Of a DNA stretch of 64,000 nt, positions 17,104 through 26,386 are shown one piece after another. The notes beneath the pieces are model-generated. The model had not been told where the DNA came from. It searched no databases and saw nothing but the letters and a program-made list of their open reading frames with translations. The position numbers and the translations under genes are program-made. The number at the start of each line of letters is the position of its first letter. Position 1 is the stretch's first letter. The DNA is from Sporosarcina psychrophila. Its GTDB lineage: Bacteria > Bacillota > Bacilli > Bacillales_A > Planococcaceae. The DNA lies in contig NZ_CP014616.1 of NCBI RefSeq assembly GCF_001590685.1, positions 2,727,001 to 2,791,000 of the forward strand, written 5' to 3'.

Positions 17104-17131
17104 ATTTGATTAATAATTGGAGGGATTTATT

Positions 17132-18508
17132 ATGTCAATGGAACAAGTCGTTAACTTAGCAAAGCAAAGAGGTTTTGTTTTCCCAGGCTCTGATATTTAC
17201 GGAGGTCTTGCAAATACGTGGGATTATGGCCCACTTGGGATTGAATTAAAAAATAATATCAAAAAAGCTTGGTGGCAGAAATTCATTCAAGAATCGCCGT
17301 ATAACGTCGGTCTTGACGCGGCTATCCTCATGAACCCGAAAGTATGGGAAGCTTCAGGTCATATCGGAAACTTCAACGATCCGATGATTGACTGTAAAAA
17401 ATGTAACACACGTCATCGTGCTGACAAACTAATTGAAGATGCACTTGATGCAAAAGGTATCGAAATGGTTGTCGATGGTCTATCTTTCGATAAAATGGCA
17501 GAACTTATCAACGAACATAACGTTGTCTGCCCTACTTGTAGCGCTATGGACTATACAGATATTCGTCAGTTCAACTTAATGTTTAAAACATCACAAGGTG
17601 TTACAGATTCATCAGCGAATGAAATTTTCCTTCGCCCTGAAACTGCACAAGGTATCTTCGTAAACTTCAAAAACGTACAGCGTTCGATGAGAAAGAAAAT
17701 GCCATTTGGTATTGGACAAATCGGAAAAAGCTTCCGGAATGAAATTACACCTGGAAACTTCACATTCCGTACGCGTGAGTTCGAACAGATGGAACTTGAA
17801 TTCTTCTGTAAGCCTGGCGAAGATATGGAATGGTATGCTTTCTGGCGTGAATTCTCAAAGCAATGGTTATTGAACCTTGGTTTGACAGAAGGCAATATGC
17901 GCTTACGTGAACACGATGAAGACGAACTTTCGCATTACTCAAAAGGAACTGTTGACATCGAGTACAAATTCCCGTTTGGTTGGGGTGAACTATGGGGCAT
18001 TGCGAACCGTACTGATTTCGATTTGAAACGTCATATGGAACATTCCGGTGAGGATTTCAACTACCTAGACCCTATCACAAACGAGAAATTTGTACCTTAT
18101 TGTATCGAACCTTCACTTGGTGCGGACCGTGTGACACTTGCGTTCCTATGCGATGCATTTGATGAAGAAGAGCTAGAAGGCGACGACAAACGTACTGTTC
18201 TTCGTTTCCACCCAGCGCTTGCACCGGTAAAAGCTGCGATTCTGCCATTATCGAAAAAACTCGCGGAAGGCGCAGATGAAGTCTATGCGGAACTGCGTAA
18301 ACATTTCAACGTTCAATACGATGATGCACAATCAATCGGTAGACGCTACCGTCGTCAAGATGAAATTGGAACACCATTCTGTATTACGTATGATTTTGAT
18401 TCCGAAGAAGATCGTCAAGTGACAGTTCGTCACCGCGATTCAATGGAACAAACACGTATGCCTATTTCAGAAGTGAAAGATTATATTGCAAAACAACTTG
18501 AATTTTAA
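17132..18508 (+). CDS. glyS: Glycyl-tRNA synthetase, single-chain alpha2 type
   Basis: This 458-residue class II enzyme charges tRNA-Gly. It has motif 1 region [15 protein letters not shown] (about 23-37), an insertion with two Cys pairs (CKKC about 87-90 and CPTC), motif 2 [21 protein letters not shown] (about 200-220), motif 3 [10 protein letters not shown] (about 330-339) and a C-terminal anticodon-binding domain (about 360-458). It is the homodimeric type of staphylococci and eukaryotes, not the alpha2beta2 GlyQ/GlyS of B. subtilis. ATG 17132 follows GGAGGG at good spacing; a TTG upstream lies within it. Confidence 0.96.
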   Translation: MSMEQVVNLAKQRGFVFPGSDIYGGLANTWDYGPLGIELKNNIKKAWWQKFIQESPYNVGLDAAILMNPKVWEASGHIGNFNDPMIDCKKCNTRHRADKLIEDALDAKGIEMVVDGLSFDKMAELINEHNVVCPTCSAMDYTDIRQFNLMFKTSQGVTDSSANEIFLRPETAQGIFVNFKNVQRSMRKKMPFGIGQIGKSFRNEITPGNFTFRTREFEQMELEFFCKPGEDMEWYAFWREFSKQWLLNLGLTEGNMRLREHDEDELSHYSKGTVDIEYKFPFGWGELWGIANRTDFDLKRHMEHSGEDFNYLDPITNEKFVPYCIEPSLGADRVTLAFLCDAFDEEELEGDDKRTVLRFHPALAPVKAAILPLSKKLAEGADEVYAELRKHFNVQYDDAQSIGRRYRRQDEIGTPFCITYDFDSEEDRQVTVRHRDSMEQTRMPISEVKDYIAKQLEF

Positions 18509-18544
18509 TCTATCCTAACGTGAAAAAATTCAGATGAAAGACTA

Positions 18545-18590
18545 AACCACCTGCCACCAATGAATTTGGTGGCAAGTGGTTTTATTTTAT
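18545..18590 (+). terminator. Terminator after glyS
   Basis: CCACCTGCCACCAA pairs with TTGGTGGCAAGTGG with one mismatch, followed by TTTTATTTTATT. Confidence 0.88.
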
Positions 18591-18695
18591 TCAAATTCGT
18601 ATTTCTAAGGGAATAATTATATCTATTTTACCACTTTGATACTATAAAAAATAACAGGTACAAATGTCAATTTGACCAATAAGGGGGACGTTGAA

Positions 18696-19265
18696 ATGAA
18701 AAAAAATTTGATCACTCTCCAATTTTCCATCCATCCGATGACTAACAACTTTATCGAAATCATAAAAGGTGCACTCCAAGGAGTCAACACTTCAAATGTG
18801 ACAATGTCTACAGACGACGTAGCTTCAACTATGATTGGCGAGCAGGAAGCTGTCTTTGACGCTGTGAAAGCGATGATAATTCACGCCTCAAAAAGTGGGA
18901 CTCATATAGCATTCAATGGTACGTTTTCCTCGGGATGTCCTTCGGTAGTTCATGAATTCCATGAACCTTCCGAACAAAAATTCCGTATTAATCAAGAATC
19001 ATACGCTCCATTTCAACAATATGTTTCCGCTAAGTTCAATTTATATCCTTTGGGTCAACCTGATTATATGGATAGTATAGGCTCCGAAATTAGCCGGTTG
19101 AAAAACAGTGATTTGTACAATGCGACTTCAAAAAATGGTAGTGGTTTACACGGCGATGTTCACCCAGTATTTTTATTCTTAGAGGATAGTTTTTCAAGTG
19201 TTCAGTCACATGTAATCATGACCGTGAATATGAGTGTGAATAGTCCCTCGCATAAGAACGTTTAA
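18696..19265 (+). CDS. ykoF: YkoF-like thiamine/hydroxymethylpyrimidine-binding protein
   Basis: This 189-residue protein matches YkoF, two tandem ferredoxin-like repeats that bind thiamine or its HMP precursor. Repeat 1 spans about 5-85 (FSIHPMTNNFI ... FNGTFSSGCP) and repeat 2 about 110-185 (FNLYPLGQPDYM ... MTVNMSVNSPS); the parallel 'YP/HPM' starts show the duplication. ATG 18696 follows AGGGGG. In B. subtilis ykoF sits with the ykoEDC ECF transporter; none of those genes is here and no TPP riboswitch is visible upstream, so this copy is an orphan. Confidence 0.85.
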   Translation: MKKNLITLQFSIHPMTNNFIEIIKGALQGVNTSNVTMSTDDVASTMIGEQEAVFDAVKAMIIHASKSGTHIAFNGTFSSGCPSVVHEFHEPSEQKFRINQESYAPFQQYVSAKFNLYPLGQPDYMDSIGSEISRLKNSDLYNATSKNGSGLHGDVHPVFLFLEDSFSSVQSHVIMTVNMSVNSPSHKNV

Positions 19266-19317
19266 TTTTAGGTGACAATCGGCCATACATCGAATTTCGA
19301 TTGACTGATGCACAATG

Positions 19318-19425
19318 ATGAGGACCGTATTTTGGATTAAAAGCAAAGCGTTCTCTAGCGGTGCAATCGGCACTGATCAAATCCAGGCAATCATTGAGAA
19401 AGAATTACTAAAACATGCCAACTGA
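19318..19425 (+). other. Short frame, possible gene remnant of 35 codons
   Basis: An ATG-started frame encodes 35 residues (MRTVFWIKSKAFSSGAIG, then DQIQAIIEKELLKHAN). The last part looks like the C-terminal helix of a larger protein and no good ribosome-binding site precedes it. It may be the 3' remnant of a deleted gene. I cannot assign a family and it may be non-coding. Confidence 0.3.
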
Positions 19426-19436
19426 CATCATTCAAA

Positions 19437-19466
19437 AACCCCTTGTCTCTTATTGAACAAGGGGTT
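19437..19466 (-). terminator. Terminator after the HD-domain gene
   Basis: AACCCCTTGT (19437-19446) and its perfect complement (19457-19466) flank a 10-nt loop; on the minus strand TTTTTG follows. Confidence 0.85.
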
Positions 19467-19481
19467 ACATTTTCATTACCA

Positions 19482-20111
19482 TTAAGAACCGATTTCACGA
19501 TCTAATTGTTTCAAAAAACCTTCCATATAGTCATGTCGTTGCTCCGCGAGCCGCTTCCCTTCTTCAGTCACCATCAACTCTTTTAACAGCAACAACTTTT
19601 CATAGAAATGTGTAACTGATGCCGTTTCCTTGCTACGGTATTCTGTTTCAGACATATTAACACGAACCATCTCGTCTGTATCGTATAGCTTCCTTCCCCT
19701 TGCACCGCCGAACGCAAATGTGCGTGCAATCCCAATAGCACCGATTGCATCAAGCCGGTCTGCATCGCGCACAATGGCTCCATCGATGGACGTGATGTCC
19801 TTCGCATTACCACCACTGAATGACACGCTTTCAATACACGCTACTACTTTCTTAGTTAATTCATCTTCGAGACCAATTTCCTGTAAAATGTCTAGGATGG
19901 ATGGGTTGTCATCTGATTTATATTTAGCATCTTCGATATCATGCAACAAAACAGCAAGACGGACAACTTCCTCATTCGCTGAAGGCTCCCGAACCAAGAT
20001 TTCTTCCGCATTTTTCATTACGCGTTGGATATGAGCGAAATCATGACTTGCATCGAACTTATTGTAAATTCCAATGACTATCTGCATGCATTTTTCAATC
20101 GTTTTTATCAT
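19482..20111 (-). CDS. HD-domain phosphohydrolase, YpgQ-like
   Basis: This 209-residue protein has the HD superfamily metal motifs: SHDFAHIQRV (first His, about 24-33), LLHDIEDAKY (the HD pair, about 57-66) and RDADRLDAIGAIGIART (third Asp, about 113-129). This layout matches YpgQ-like proteins, described as acting on nucleotides or pyrophosphates, but the substrate cannot be read from sequence. ATG 20111 is chosen because AGGAGTGA precedes it; the longer frame upstream covers the csp promoter. It is divergent from csp. Confidence 0.82.
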   Translation of the reverse strand: MIKTIEKCMQIVIGIYNKFDASHDFAHIQRVMKNAEEILVREPSANEEVVRLAVLLHDIEDAKYKSDDNPSILDILQEIGLEDELTKKVVACIESVSFSGGNAKDITSIDGAIVRDADRLDAIGAIGIARTFAFGGARGRKLYDTDEMVRVNMSETEYRSKETASVTHFYEKLLLLKELMVTEEGKRLAEQRHDYMEGFLKQLDREIGS

Positions 20112-20172
20112 ATAATCACTCCTATAAAAAGATTTTTTATGTGAAAATGCGTCTGAATATTTAGGCATATCG

Positions 20173-20201
20173 TTGACGCACAATGTCGATTCATGTATAG
20201 T
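20173..20201 (+). promoter_or_regulatory. Promoter of the cold-shock gene
   Basis: TTGACG (20173-20178) and TATAGT (20196-20201) are 17 bp apart. The implied leader is about 50 nt, shorter than the long thermosensing leaders of some csp genes. Confidence 0.7.
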
Positions 20202-20256
20202 TGATGCATCCATGTATCTAATGGATGGGACATCGAATCGCCGAGGAGGAATATAC

Positions 20257-20466
20257 ATGTACCAGGGAAAAGTCAAATGGTTCAGTAATGATAAAGGCTA
20301 TGGTTTCATCGAAGCGGATGACGGGGAAGATGTGTTTGTCCACTTTACCGGTATTCTATCTGAAGGCTTTAAAACGCTTGATGAAGGACAATCCGTATCC
20401 TTCGAAATCATCGAAGGGAATCGCGGTCCTCAGGCAGCGAATGTCTTAAAACTTGGAGATGAATGA
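20257..20466 (+). CDS. cspD: Cold-shock protein (CspD-like)
   Basis: This 69-residue single OB-fold RNA/DNA chaperone has RNP1 KGYGFIE (about 13-19) and RNP2 DVFVHFT (about 26-32). Acidic composition and the ending [12 protein letters not shown] match the CspB/CspD group. ATG 20257 follows GAGGAGGA; the longer frame includes the promoter. The exact paralogue (CspB, C or D) is uncertain. Confidence 0.93.
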   Translation: MYQGKVKWFSNDKGYGFIEADDGEDVFVHFTGILSEGFKTLDEGQSVSFEIIEGNRGPQAANVLKLGDE

Positions 20467-20477
20467 TCGAACACAAA

Positions 20478-20515
20478 ATCCCGCTGATGCAATTTCCAGC
20501 GGGATATTATTTTGT
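20478..20515. terminator. Terminator between csp and the zinc-finger gene
   Basis: ATCCCGCTG pairs with CAGCGGGAT (20478-20505), with outer ACACAAAAT/ATTTTGTGT extending the stem. The 3' arm overlaps the stop codon of the converging gene. Confidence 0.8.
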
Positions 20516-20695
20516 GTTTTTATTCATTTCCTGGCCTAGAAACCGAAGCTGCTCTCCGATCGTACACACGGTAATACAAAACTTATGTGATCCCGACTTC
20601 CCTTTGTCTTTTGACAGCTGTGTTTTCAGGAAGCAGCCATCGCAATAGGCATCTAGAATTCCATCTATTTCATTCATAATGATTGTTTTATTCAT
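20507..20695 (-). CDS. Small zinc-finger protein (zf-C2HCIx2C-like)
   Basis: This 62-residue protein carries CDGC (about 18-21), then HKFC (about 37-40) and ITVC (about 41-44), a spacing that fits the small C2HC zinc-finger family found in Bacillales. Function unknown. ATG 20695 is chosen because GGGGGT precedes it; an upstream TTG-type extension is unsupported. It converges on csp, sharing the terminator. Confidence 0.72.
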   Translation of the reverse strand: MNKTIIMNEIDGILDAYCDGCFLKTQLSKDKGKSGSHKFCITVCTIGEQLRFLGQEMNKNTK

Positions 20696-20785
20696 AATGA
20701 CTACCCCCAAAAGACACGATTCATATATTCTAATACTATTTGAACACTGGTGCAACAATCCAATTAAATCGAGGTGCTAAATCAA

Positions 20786-21175
20786 ATGATTGAGTTGTAC
20801 GTAGACGGCGCAAGTGCAGGAAATCCCGGGAAAAGTGGTATTGGAATTTTCATAAAAGGTGAGGGCCATGCAATAAAGTTATCCGAAAAAATCGAACCTA
20901 CGGATAATCATTCTGCCGAATTCCAAGCACTGTTACGCGGCTTGGAAGAAACATCCAAACTGACGACTGGCATGGTATCAGCTCGTTCTGATTCCCAAAT
21001 CGTTGTCATGGCCGTGGAAAAGAAATTCGTGAAAAATGAAGCATATAAAGAATACTTGAAAAAAATACTTGAGTTTGCAGACACGTTTGACTTTTTTTTC
21101 ATCAAATGGATTCCCGATGTAGATAACCGCGCTGCAGACGCACTTGCACGAGAAGCAATTCATAAAAAAGACTGA
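20786..21175 (+). CDS. RNase H-like (RVT_3 family) protein
   Basis: This 129-residue protein has an RNase HI fold: LYVDGASAGNPG (first Asp, about 4-15), SAEFQALLRGLE (Glu, about 43-54), SDSQIVV (Asp, about 68-74) and a C-terminal VDNRAADALARE (final Asp). All four catalytic acids appear present. It resembles B. subtilis YpdQ/YpeP-type proteins, whose RNase H activity is uncertain. ATG 20786 follows GAGGTG; a GTG four codons earlier is part of that site. A perfect terminator follows. Confidence 0.83.
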   Translation: MIELYVDGASAGNPGKSGIGIFIKGEGHAIKLSEKIEPTDNHSAEFQALLRGLEETSKLTTGMVSARSDSQIVVMAVEKKFVKNEAYKEYLKKILEFADTFDFFFIKWIPDVDNRAADALAREAIHKKD

Positions 21176-21199
21176 ACAGTTATCTGTTCAGTCTTTTTT
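21164..21199. terminator. Bidirectional terminator
   Basis: AAAAAAGACTGAACAG (21164-21179) and its exact 16-nt complement (21184-21199) form a hairpin with a 4-nt loop. It overlaps the end of the RNase H-like gene and serves both converging genes. Confidence 0.93.
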
Positions 21200-21200
21200 G

Positions 21201-21791
21201 TTAGGCTTTCATAAAAGTAACCGTATTCTCCGATACATTATACAGCGCCCATTCTCGATCAATGACGACTGCCCCTACATTCACGAGGACCTTGTCACCA
21301 CTTACATCATATGGAATTCCAAATTCAATTGCTTCATTCACACCATTTCGGGATAATTTGGACGTATGACTATGCCCATAAAACACGGGAGATTCATCCA
21401 CTTCCGCTTGAATAAGCGCCCACGGTTCACCGCCCCATTTCCACTGATGACCATGGATTATTTTAGCCGTCGCAATGTCCAGCATTTCCGGCATAGTGCC
21501 CAGTTTTTCTCGAAGCGGATCGTCTGTTTCTGTAATCATCATTATTCGGTCTTCCTGATTGCCGCTAACCGACAAGAATGTTAATAGCTCGGTAAACCCT
21601 TCTGGAATGATCATAACGTCTTTAAGTTTCGTAAACTTCTGATCAGTAATATTCTTTTTACTAATTATGCATTCAAACAGATCGCCCGTCCCGACACGGA
21701 CTGCTTCCGGATACTTCTCCGAAATATCCATGAGTACTTTTTCTAAATCCTCTTTAGAGGAATGTATGTCACCAAGAAGTGCATAATGCAT
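21201..21791 (-). CDS. Calcineurin-like metallophosphoesterase
   Basis: This 196-residue protein has the metallophosphoesterase motif order: GDIHS (8-12), GTGDLFEC (about 34-41), SGNQED (about 76-81), IIHGHQW (about 111-117) and FYGHSHTS (about 136-143). Oddly, motif III reads GNQED where GNH[D/E] is usual, so the proton-donating His is replaced by Gln. The substrate is unknown. AGGAGG precedes the ATG, which lies 18 nt after the sulfurtransferase stop, suggesting co-transcription with dynA and that gene. Confidence 0.82.
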   Translation of the reverse strand: MHYALLGDIHSSKEDLEKVLMDISEKYPEAVRVGTGDLFECIISKKNITDQKFTKLKDVMIIPEGFTELLTFLSVSGNQEDRIMMITETDDPLREKLGTMPEMLDIATAKIIHGHQWKWGGEPWALIQAEVDESPVFYGHSHTSKLSRNGVNEAIEFGIPYDVSGDKVLVNVGAVVIDREWALYNVSENTVTFMKA

Positions 21792-21809
21792 TTATAAGCC
21801 TCCTGAAAG

Positions 21810-22631
21810 TCAATCTTTTTCGACTTTGACCCCTTGTTGTGATATCCAGTCGCTATAGCTTCCGACATACAGACGGGCCTTCTCATAGCCATTGTGTTTG
21901 AGTAAAGCATATAATGGGGCTGCTGTTACACCGCTACCACAATAAACCGTTACTTCTTCTGCCGGTTCCACCACAGTATGCAATTGCTCTCTTACAGCAC
22001 CATCCAAATTGAAGGCGCCTCCTTTTTTTAATTGCTCCCAGTCAAAGTTTAGCGCTCCTGGAATCCGTCCAGCGATCGGGTCGATTGGTTCCTTCTCCCC
22101 CCGGTATCTCTCTGCTGAGCGGGCATCTAGCAGGACACTCGCTGTTTTTCCAGCCACTATTTCTTCAACGTGCTCTCTAGGGGCATAGATTGTTTCATCC
22201 CACTGAGGAGTAACTGAAGTCCTCAGTGGCTCCGGTGGACGATTATCTAAAGGTAAACCCGCTTCTTTCATTGCCTGGAATCCTTCAAGTGCGATATATG
22301 AATTGTTAAATCCAGCATATTGCAATAGCCACCAAGCACGAGTTGCAAAAGGGCTTCCACCGTCATCATAAACGATGATTTGGTCGTCAATTGAAAGTCC
22401 ACTCGTTCTGAAGAGCTCGGTCAAAGTCGCCTTCTCTGGCATCGGATGTCTTCCTTCCGATTTCGTCATGTCGGACAAATCATGTTCGAGATCCCAGTAA
22501 ACTGCCCCTGTTACATGGCTTTTTGTGTATTTCTGCTTGCCTTCATCCACATCTTGCAATGAAAAACGTGTATCTACCCATTTGAATTTAGCATAATCAA
22601 TATCTTTTATCGAAACAAAAACGGTAGCCAA
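21810..22631 (-). CDS. Sulfurtransferase with two rhodanese domains
   Basis: This 273-residue protein has tandem rhodanese domains (about 10-125 inactive; about 155-270 active). The active loop is CGSGVTA with the catalytic Cys at about 230, a loop of the 3-mercaptopyruvate/thiosulfate sulfurtransferase class. DTRFSLQD and LLDARSAERYRGE are the usual rhodanese starts. The start is TTG 22631, directly after the dynA stop, with GAGGAGTGG inside dynA; coupled translation is likely. Confidence 0.88.
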   Translation of the reverse strand: MATVFVSIKDIDYAKFKWVDTRFSLQDVDEGKQKYTKSHVTGAVYWDLEHDLSDMTKSEGRHPMPEKATLTELFRTSGLSIDDQIIVYDDGGSPFATRAWWLLQYAGFNNSYIALEGFQAMKEAGLPLDNRPPEPLRTSVTPQWDETIYAPREHVEEIVAGKTASVLLDARSAERYRGEKEPIDPIAGRIPGALNFDWEQLKKGGAFNLDGAVREQLHTVVEPAEEVTVYCGSGVTAAPLYALLKHNGYEKARLYVGSYSDWISQQGVKVEKD

Positions 22632-25600
22632 TCAAACCCACTCCTCAATTTGTAGTTTCTCATATACTGTACGCCATTCGCTTAGTTGTTCCGTTCCTTG
22701 AAGAAGTGTTCGCTCAGAGGCAATCTGATTCAAACTCTCTTTCAACAAGTGCTGTCTAAGCCCTTCCGCTTCACTGTCAATCCAACGGTCTGCCCACTTT
22801 TCAAGCAGTTCTTTTTCAAGCCCAAGATAGATTGATGCATCTGTCTTCAATAATTCTTCCAGTCGTGCTTTCAAGATATCGCGCTCTCCCTTTTCGAAGA
22901 ATGCTTTCTGATTTTTGAACAATCGGTTGACACTTCTATATTTATTAGAATCAGTGTATGGAGCTCCGAAAGACAACATATCAGCATCTTGTGGTTCATA
23001 CGGTGAAGGTGCTATGGAGTTATCTTTTTCATATAACCCCGAAATTTCTAAACGCTGCCGATTTGTCAACTGCTTTTTCATGAAGTTTAGCATCCGTAAA
23101 TTTGTCACCTTAAGCTCTTGTGTCAAATCAAATCCAATCATCTGCACGGTTTCAGCGAGTGCACCATTCAATGCCCGATCTGCTGAATTGTTAACGAAAA
23201 CAGATGGACTGTATGCCTCTTTGAAGAAATCACCGAAACGTAAAAATACACGTTGTAAAATGTAATAGACAAGTTCGCTTAGTTCATCATGAGTCGCTTT
23301 TGTTAGCACTTGTGTAAACTTATGTGTGAAATGTTGACGCACTTCTCCTTCAAGCTTGTTCAATTCGTCCAATCTTTCTGCCTTACGAGTTCGATTCGTT
23401 TCTGTCCGGCTAATAAGTGACGAGAGTCGTTCAATCGTTTTTAACGCCTCTTCTTCGAGTGCCTGAACAGCAAGTCCTTTTAGATCGTGTTCAAGGAAAT
23501 GATGGAATTCTTCTTCAAAAGGCGCCATAAATGGATCCATCCGATTATCCACTTTCGCCTCGAGTGCCTGCAAACTTGAAATGCCATGAACTCTAGGATT
23601 ACGGATACCAAACTTCCGTAGTTCATCCCCTACGAATGTTTTAACCGCTTCCGCCTCTTCCGCGTCAGATGCAAGGTCAATTGCATTGACAACAAAAAAC
23701 ATCTTATCAAGCTCGAAAGCATCCTTCACACGACCAAGCTGGACTAGGAACTCCCTGTCTGCCCTCGCAAATGCATGATTATAATACGTGATGAAAAGAA
23801 TCGCATCCGCATTTCGGATATATTCAAATGCAACATCGGTATGACGTGCATTAATGGAGTCGGCCCCTGGTGTGTCAACGAGGGTGATTCCTTTCCTAGT
23901 CAATTCACAATCATAGTAGAAGTCGATTGATTCGACGAAACAGCTTCGGTCTTCTTCAGCAACACATTTAACGAATTCTTCCTGCCCGACCTTAATAATT
24001 GTGCCAAGTGCTTCATGATAAAGAGGATACCCTCTCTTGAATGCGGCAATAAATGCTTTATGGATATGGAGACTCTCATCCGTCAATTCTGTATTTAGTG
24101 CATCATCTGCTTTTTGAAAAGCATCAGTCAACGATGTTGCGCCAACACCAAGTGCTTCAAAAGAGCGGAAAACATCTTCTGTCATCCGGTCTGTTGTTTT
24201 CAATAAAATATCGGCCGTTTTATCTTCTTTTCCCACTGAAATCGGACGTATTCGATTGATGGCTGCAGTAGTTGGATTTGGAGAAACCGGTAAGACATTT
24301 TCACCAATTAATGCATTGGAAAAAGATGATTTCCCTGCACTAAACGCACCGAATAGCGCAACAGTGAATTCTTGCCCATCTAGTCGGTCAGCTTTTTTTC
24401 GAAGGTAGTCTGCTGTTTCCATAAAACCTGGAATCGCTTCAACCGAATTCGCGATACGAATAGCGTGCTTAACCACTGAATCCGAATCCAAAGTAGCTAC
24501 TTCTCGCTGAACTTGCTCGACTTCTGCCGTGTGGTCAGAGGTATTCTCTAGGATAAGTACTTCTTCCGCTTCGTTGTATTCGACTAATTGTAGCGTTTTC
24601 TGTACTTTCCACTGTTGAAGAAGTGCATTGACTTCCGCAGTCGAGCCTATAATTTCATGTTCGAGATTTGCCAATTGAGCTTCCACTTCACTTACCTGTT
24701 GGATTGCATGTAACTTCTCATCCAATCGGTACACTTTTTGTTCAAGAATACCAGCGTTGTCATTCCCCGCTACTAATGCAATTTCGGACATTGCGTGTTT
24801 CCAATCCTCGGTCATTCGCCTAAATGTGGCTTGAATCGTTGTTCTCATGCGTTCAGAATAGTTGAGGACGGTGTCGCCAGTTATGGTATCAGATACATTA
24901 AACTCTTTTTCTATATCAGAAAATGGGATCGTTAAGTTGATTTCGTCAATCACTAGTGATTGCTCATCCGTTAAAATCCCCACTTCTTTCAACGATTTTT
25001 TCATAAGCGTCTTTAGATGGACTTCAATTTGGGCATGAACAAGTTTGCCCATATTGTCAGCAAGTGCATCTTTCCTTCGTGCCTTTTCTTCCGCCGTCTT
25101 TTTCGCACCGAACAAAATACCAACTTTAAATCTAGACGACAGCGATTCCAAATAGTTTTTCAGCAGTTCACGTGTTTCATATGGTGTAATTGCCGCCCCT
25201 TGCAATAGGTCATTTCGTTCTTTTTCAAATGTTAAAGAAAATGCATCTCCCGAGAGAAGCTTCAGCATTTTTTTAGATTCTAAAGCCTCTTCTTGGAGCT
25301 CAACTTGCTTTGTCCATTCATCTTCTGAAACAATTTCGGAGAATGTGTTTTTTCGTTCCACGATTTCATCAGACAAGAATTGGCTATGCTCATCCTTCAG
25401 TTTTACTAACGTCATCTCAGCATTGTCGACGAATCGTTCTTGCCAGTTTTCCATCGACCCATCAACAATCGCTTTCACGGCACTAAAATCATTATGCGGG
25501 TGCGTTAAATCTTTCAATGAGGTATAAAAAATCCCTTTCGGTACGACACCCCACATTTTAAATGAATCCTCAACCGATTTTTTGAACTCCACAAATGGTA

Positions 25601-26222
25601 ACTCACTGTCACGGTGTTTATCAATTTGGTTGATAATCAAATAAACGTTATCGTTGTAACGCATCAATTCTTTCGTGAAACGGAAATTCAATTCCGATTG
25701 CACATGATTGTAATCCATCGTGTAGAAGACGAGATCCGCGAGATGCAGTGCGGATTCTGTCGAAAGACGATGTGCATCATCCGTTGAGTCCACACCGGGT
25801 GTATCCATAACGGTAATTCCTTCTGGTAAATTCGATTCCGTATGACCAATTTCAACGAGTGAAACGGCCGCACCATCCTTACTAAACGACTTAACGGCAG
25901 CCGGAAATCCGTGCCCGCCGTATTTCACTGCGGTACCGTCCGTATGATGGATAATAGCAAAATCCGTTTCAGTTTTCCGCACTTTCACAATGTTAGCACT
26001 TGTCGGAATCGGGCTTGACGGCAGTAAGTCTTGGCCAGTCAACGCATTGATCATCGACGATTTACCGGCGGAAAAATGACCGGAAAATCCAATCGTATAT
26101 TCTTTATCTATGAGTTTTTTGGCGAATAACGCCGTTTTCTTAAAGCGGTCTTCATCATCATTTTTTTGAAAAACTAGGCCGTATGTCGCGGCTTGTTGTA
26201 ATAAGTTATCTAATTCTGGCAT
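22632..26222 (-). CDS. dynA: DynA, double dynamin-like GTPase
   Basis: This 1196-residue protein is two fused bacterial dynamin-like units. Unit 1 has P-loop GHFSAGKSS (about 46-54), switch DTPGVDS (about 117-123) and NQID; unit 2 has GAFSAGKSS (about 628-636), DTPGADS and NAID. Long helical stalk segments follow each GTPase. B. subtilis DynA (YpbR) fuses membranes and helps repair membrane damage caused by phage or pore formers; the length matches. It would act at the cytoplasmic face of the membrane. The ribosome-binding site is weak (GAAAGATAA). Confidence 0.93.
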   Translation of the reverse strand: MPELDNLLQQAATYGLVFQKNDDEDRFKKTALFAKKLIDKEYTIGFSGHFSAGKSSMINALTGQDLLPSSPIPTSANIVKVRKTETDFAIIHHTDGTAVKYGGHGFPAAVKSFSKDGAAVSLVEIGHTESNLPEGITVMDTPGVDSTDDAHRLSTESALHLADLVFYTMDYNHVQSELNFRFTKELMRYNDNVYLIINQIDKHRDSELPFVEFKKSVEDSFKMWGVVPKGIFYTSLKDLTHPHNDFSAVKAIVDGSMENWQERFVDNAEMTLVKLKDEHSQFLSDEIVERKNTFSEIVSEDEWTKQVELQEEALESKKMLKLLSGDAFSLTFEKERNDLLQGAAITPYETRELLKNYLESLSSRFKVGILFGAKKTAEEKARRKDALADNMGKLVHAQIEVHLKTLMKKSLKEVGILTDEQSLVIDEINLTIPFSDIEKEFNVSDTITGDTVLNYSERMRTTIQATFRRMTEDWKHAMSEIALVAGNDNAGILEQKVYRLDEKLHAIQQVSEVEAQLANLEHEIIGSTAEVNALLQQWKVQKTLQLVEYNEAEEVLILENTSDHTAEVEQVQREVATLDSDSVVKHAIRIANSVEAIPGFMETADYLRKKADRLDGQEFTVALFGAFSAGKSSFSNALIGENVLPVSPNPTTAAINRIRPISVGKEDKTADILLKTTDRMTEDVFRSFEALGVGATSLTDAFQKADDALNTELTDESLHIHKAFIAAFKRGYPLYHEALGTIIKVGQEEFVKCVAEEDRSCFVESIDFYYDCELTRKGITLVDTPGADSINARHTDVAFEYIRNADAILFITYYNHAFARADREFLVQLGRVKDAFELDKMFFVVNAIDLASDAEEAEAVKTFVGDELRKFGIRNPRVHGISSLQALEAKVDNRMDPFMAPFEEEFHHFLEHDLKGLAVQALEEEALKTIERLSSLISRTETNRTRKAERLDELNKLEGEVRQHFTHKFTQVLTKATHDELSELVYYILQRVFLRFGDFFKEAYSPSVFVNNSADRALNGALAETVQMIGFDLTQELKVTNLRMLNFMKKQLTNRQRLEISGLYEKDNSIAPSPYEPQDADMLSFGAPYTDSNKYRSVNRLFKNQKAFFEKGERDILKARLEELLKTDASIYLGLEKELLEKWADRWIDSEAEGLRQHLLKESLNQIASERTLLQGTEQLSEWRTVYEKLQIEEWV

Positions 26223-26386
26223 TTATCTTTCGATCCCTTCGTCAATTGCTCTTTTTATCATACCATTTATCGGCGTTCGAATTATCAACAAATTTTTCTG
26301 TGCATATTTTGTCGTTTTTTGTTTATTCTACCTTTCGTCATGATATAATCGACCTATCGTTATATTTCAGAAAGGCGGAAGCTAAA

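Noticed and set aside
22632..26222. dynA as two genes fused by a sequencing error
   Set aside because: The double-dynamin length and layout match B. subtilis DynA, so the fusion is genuine.
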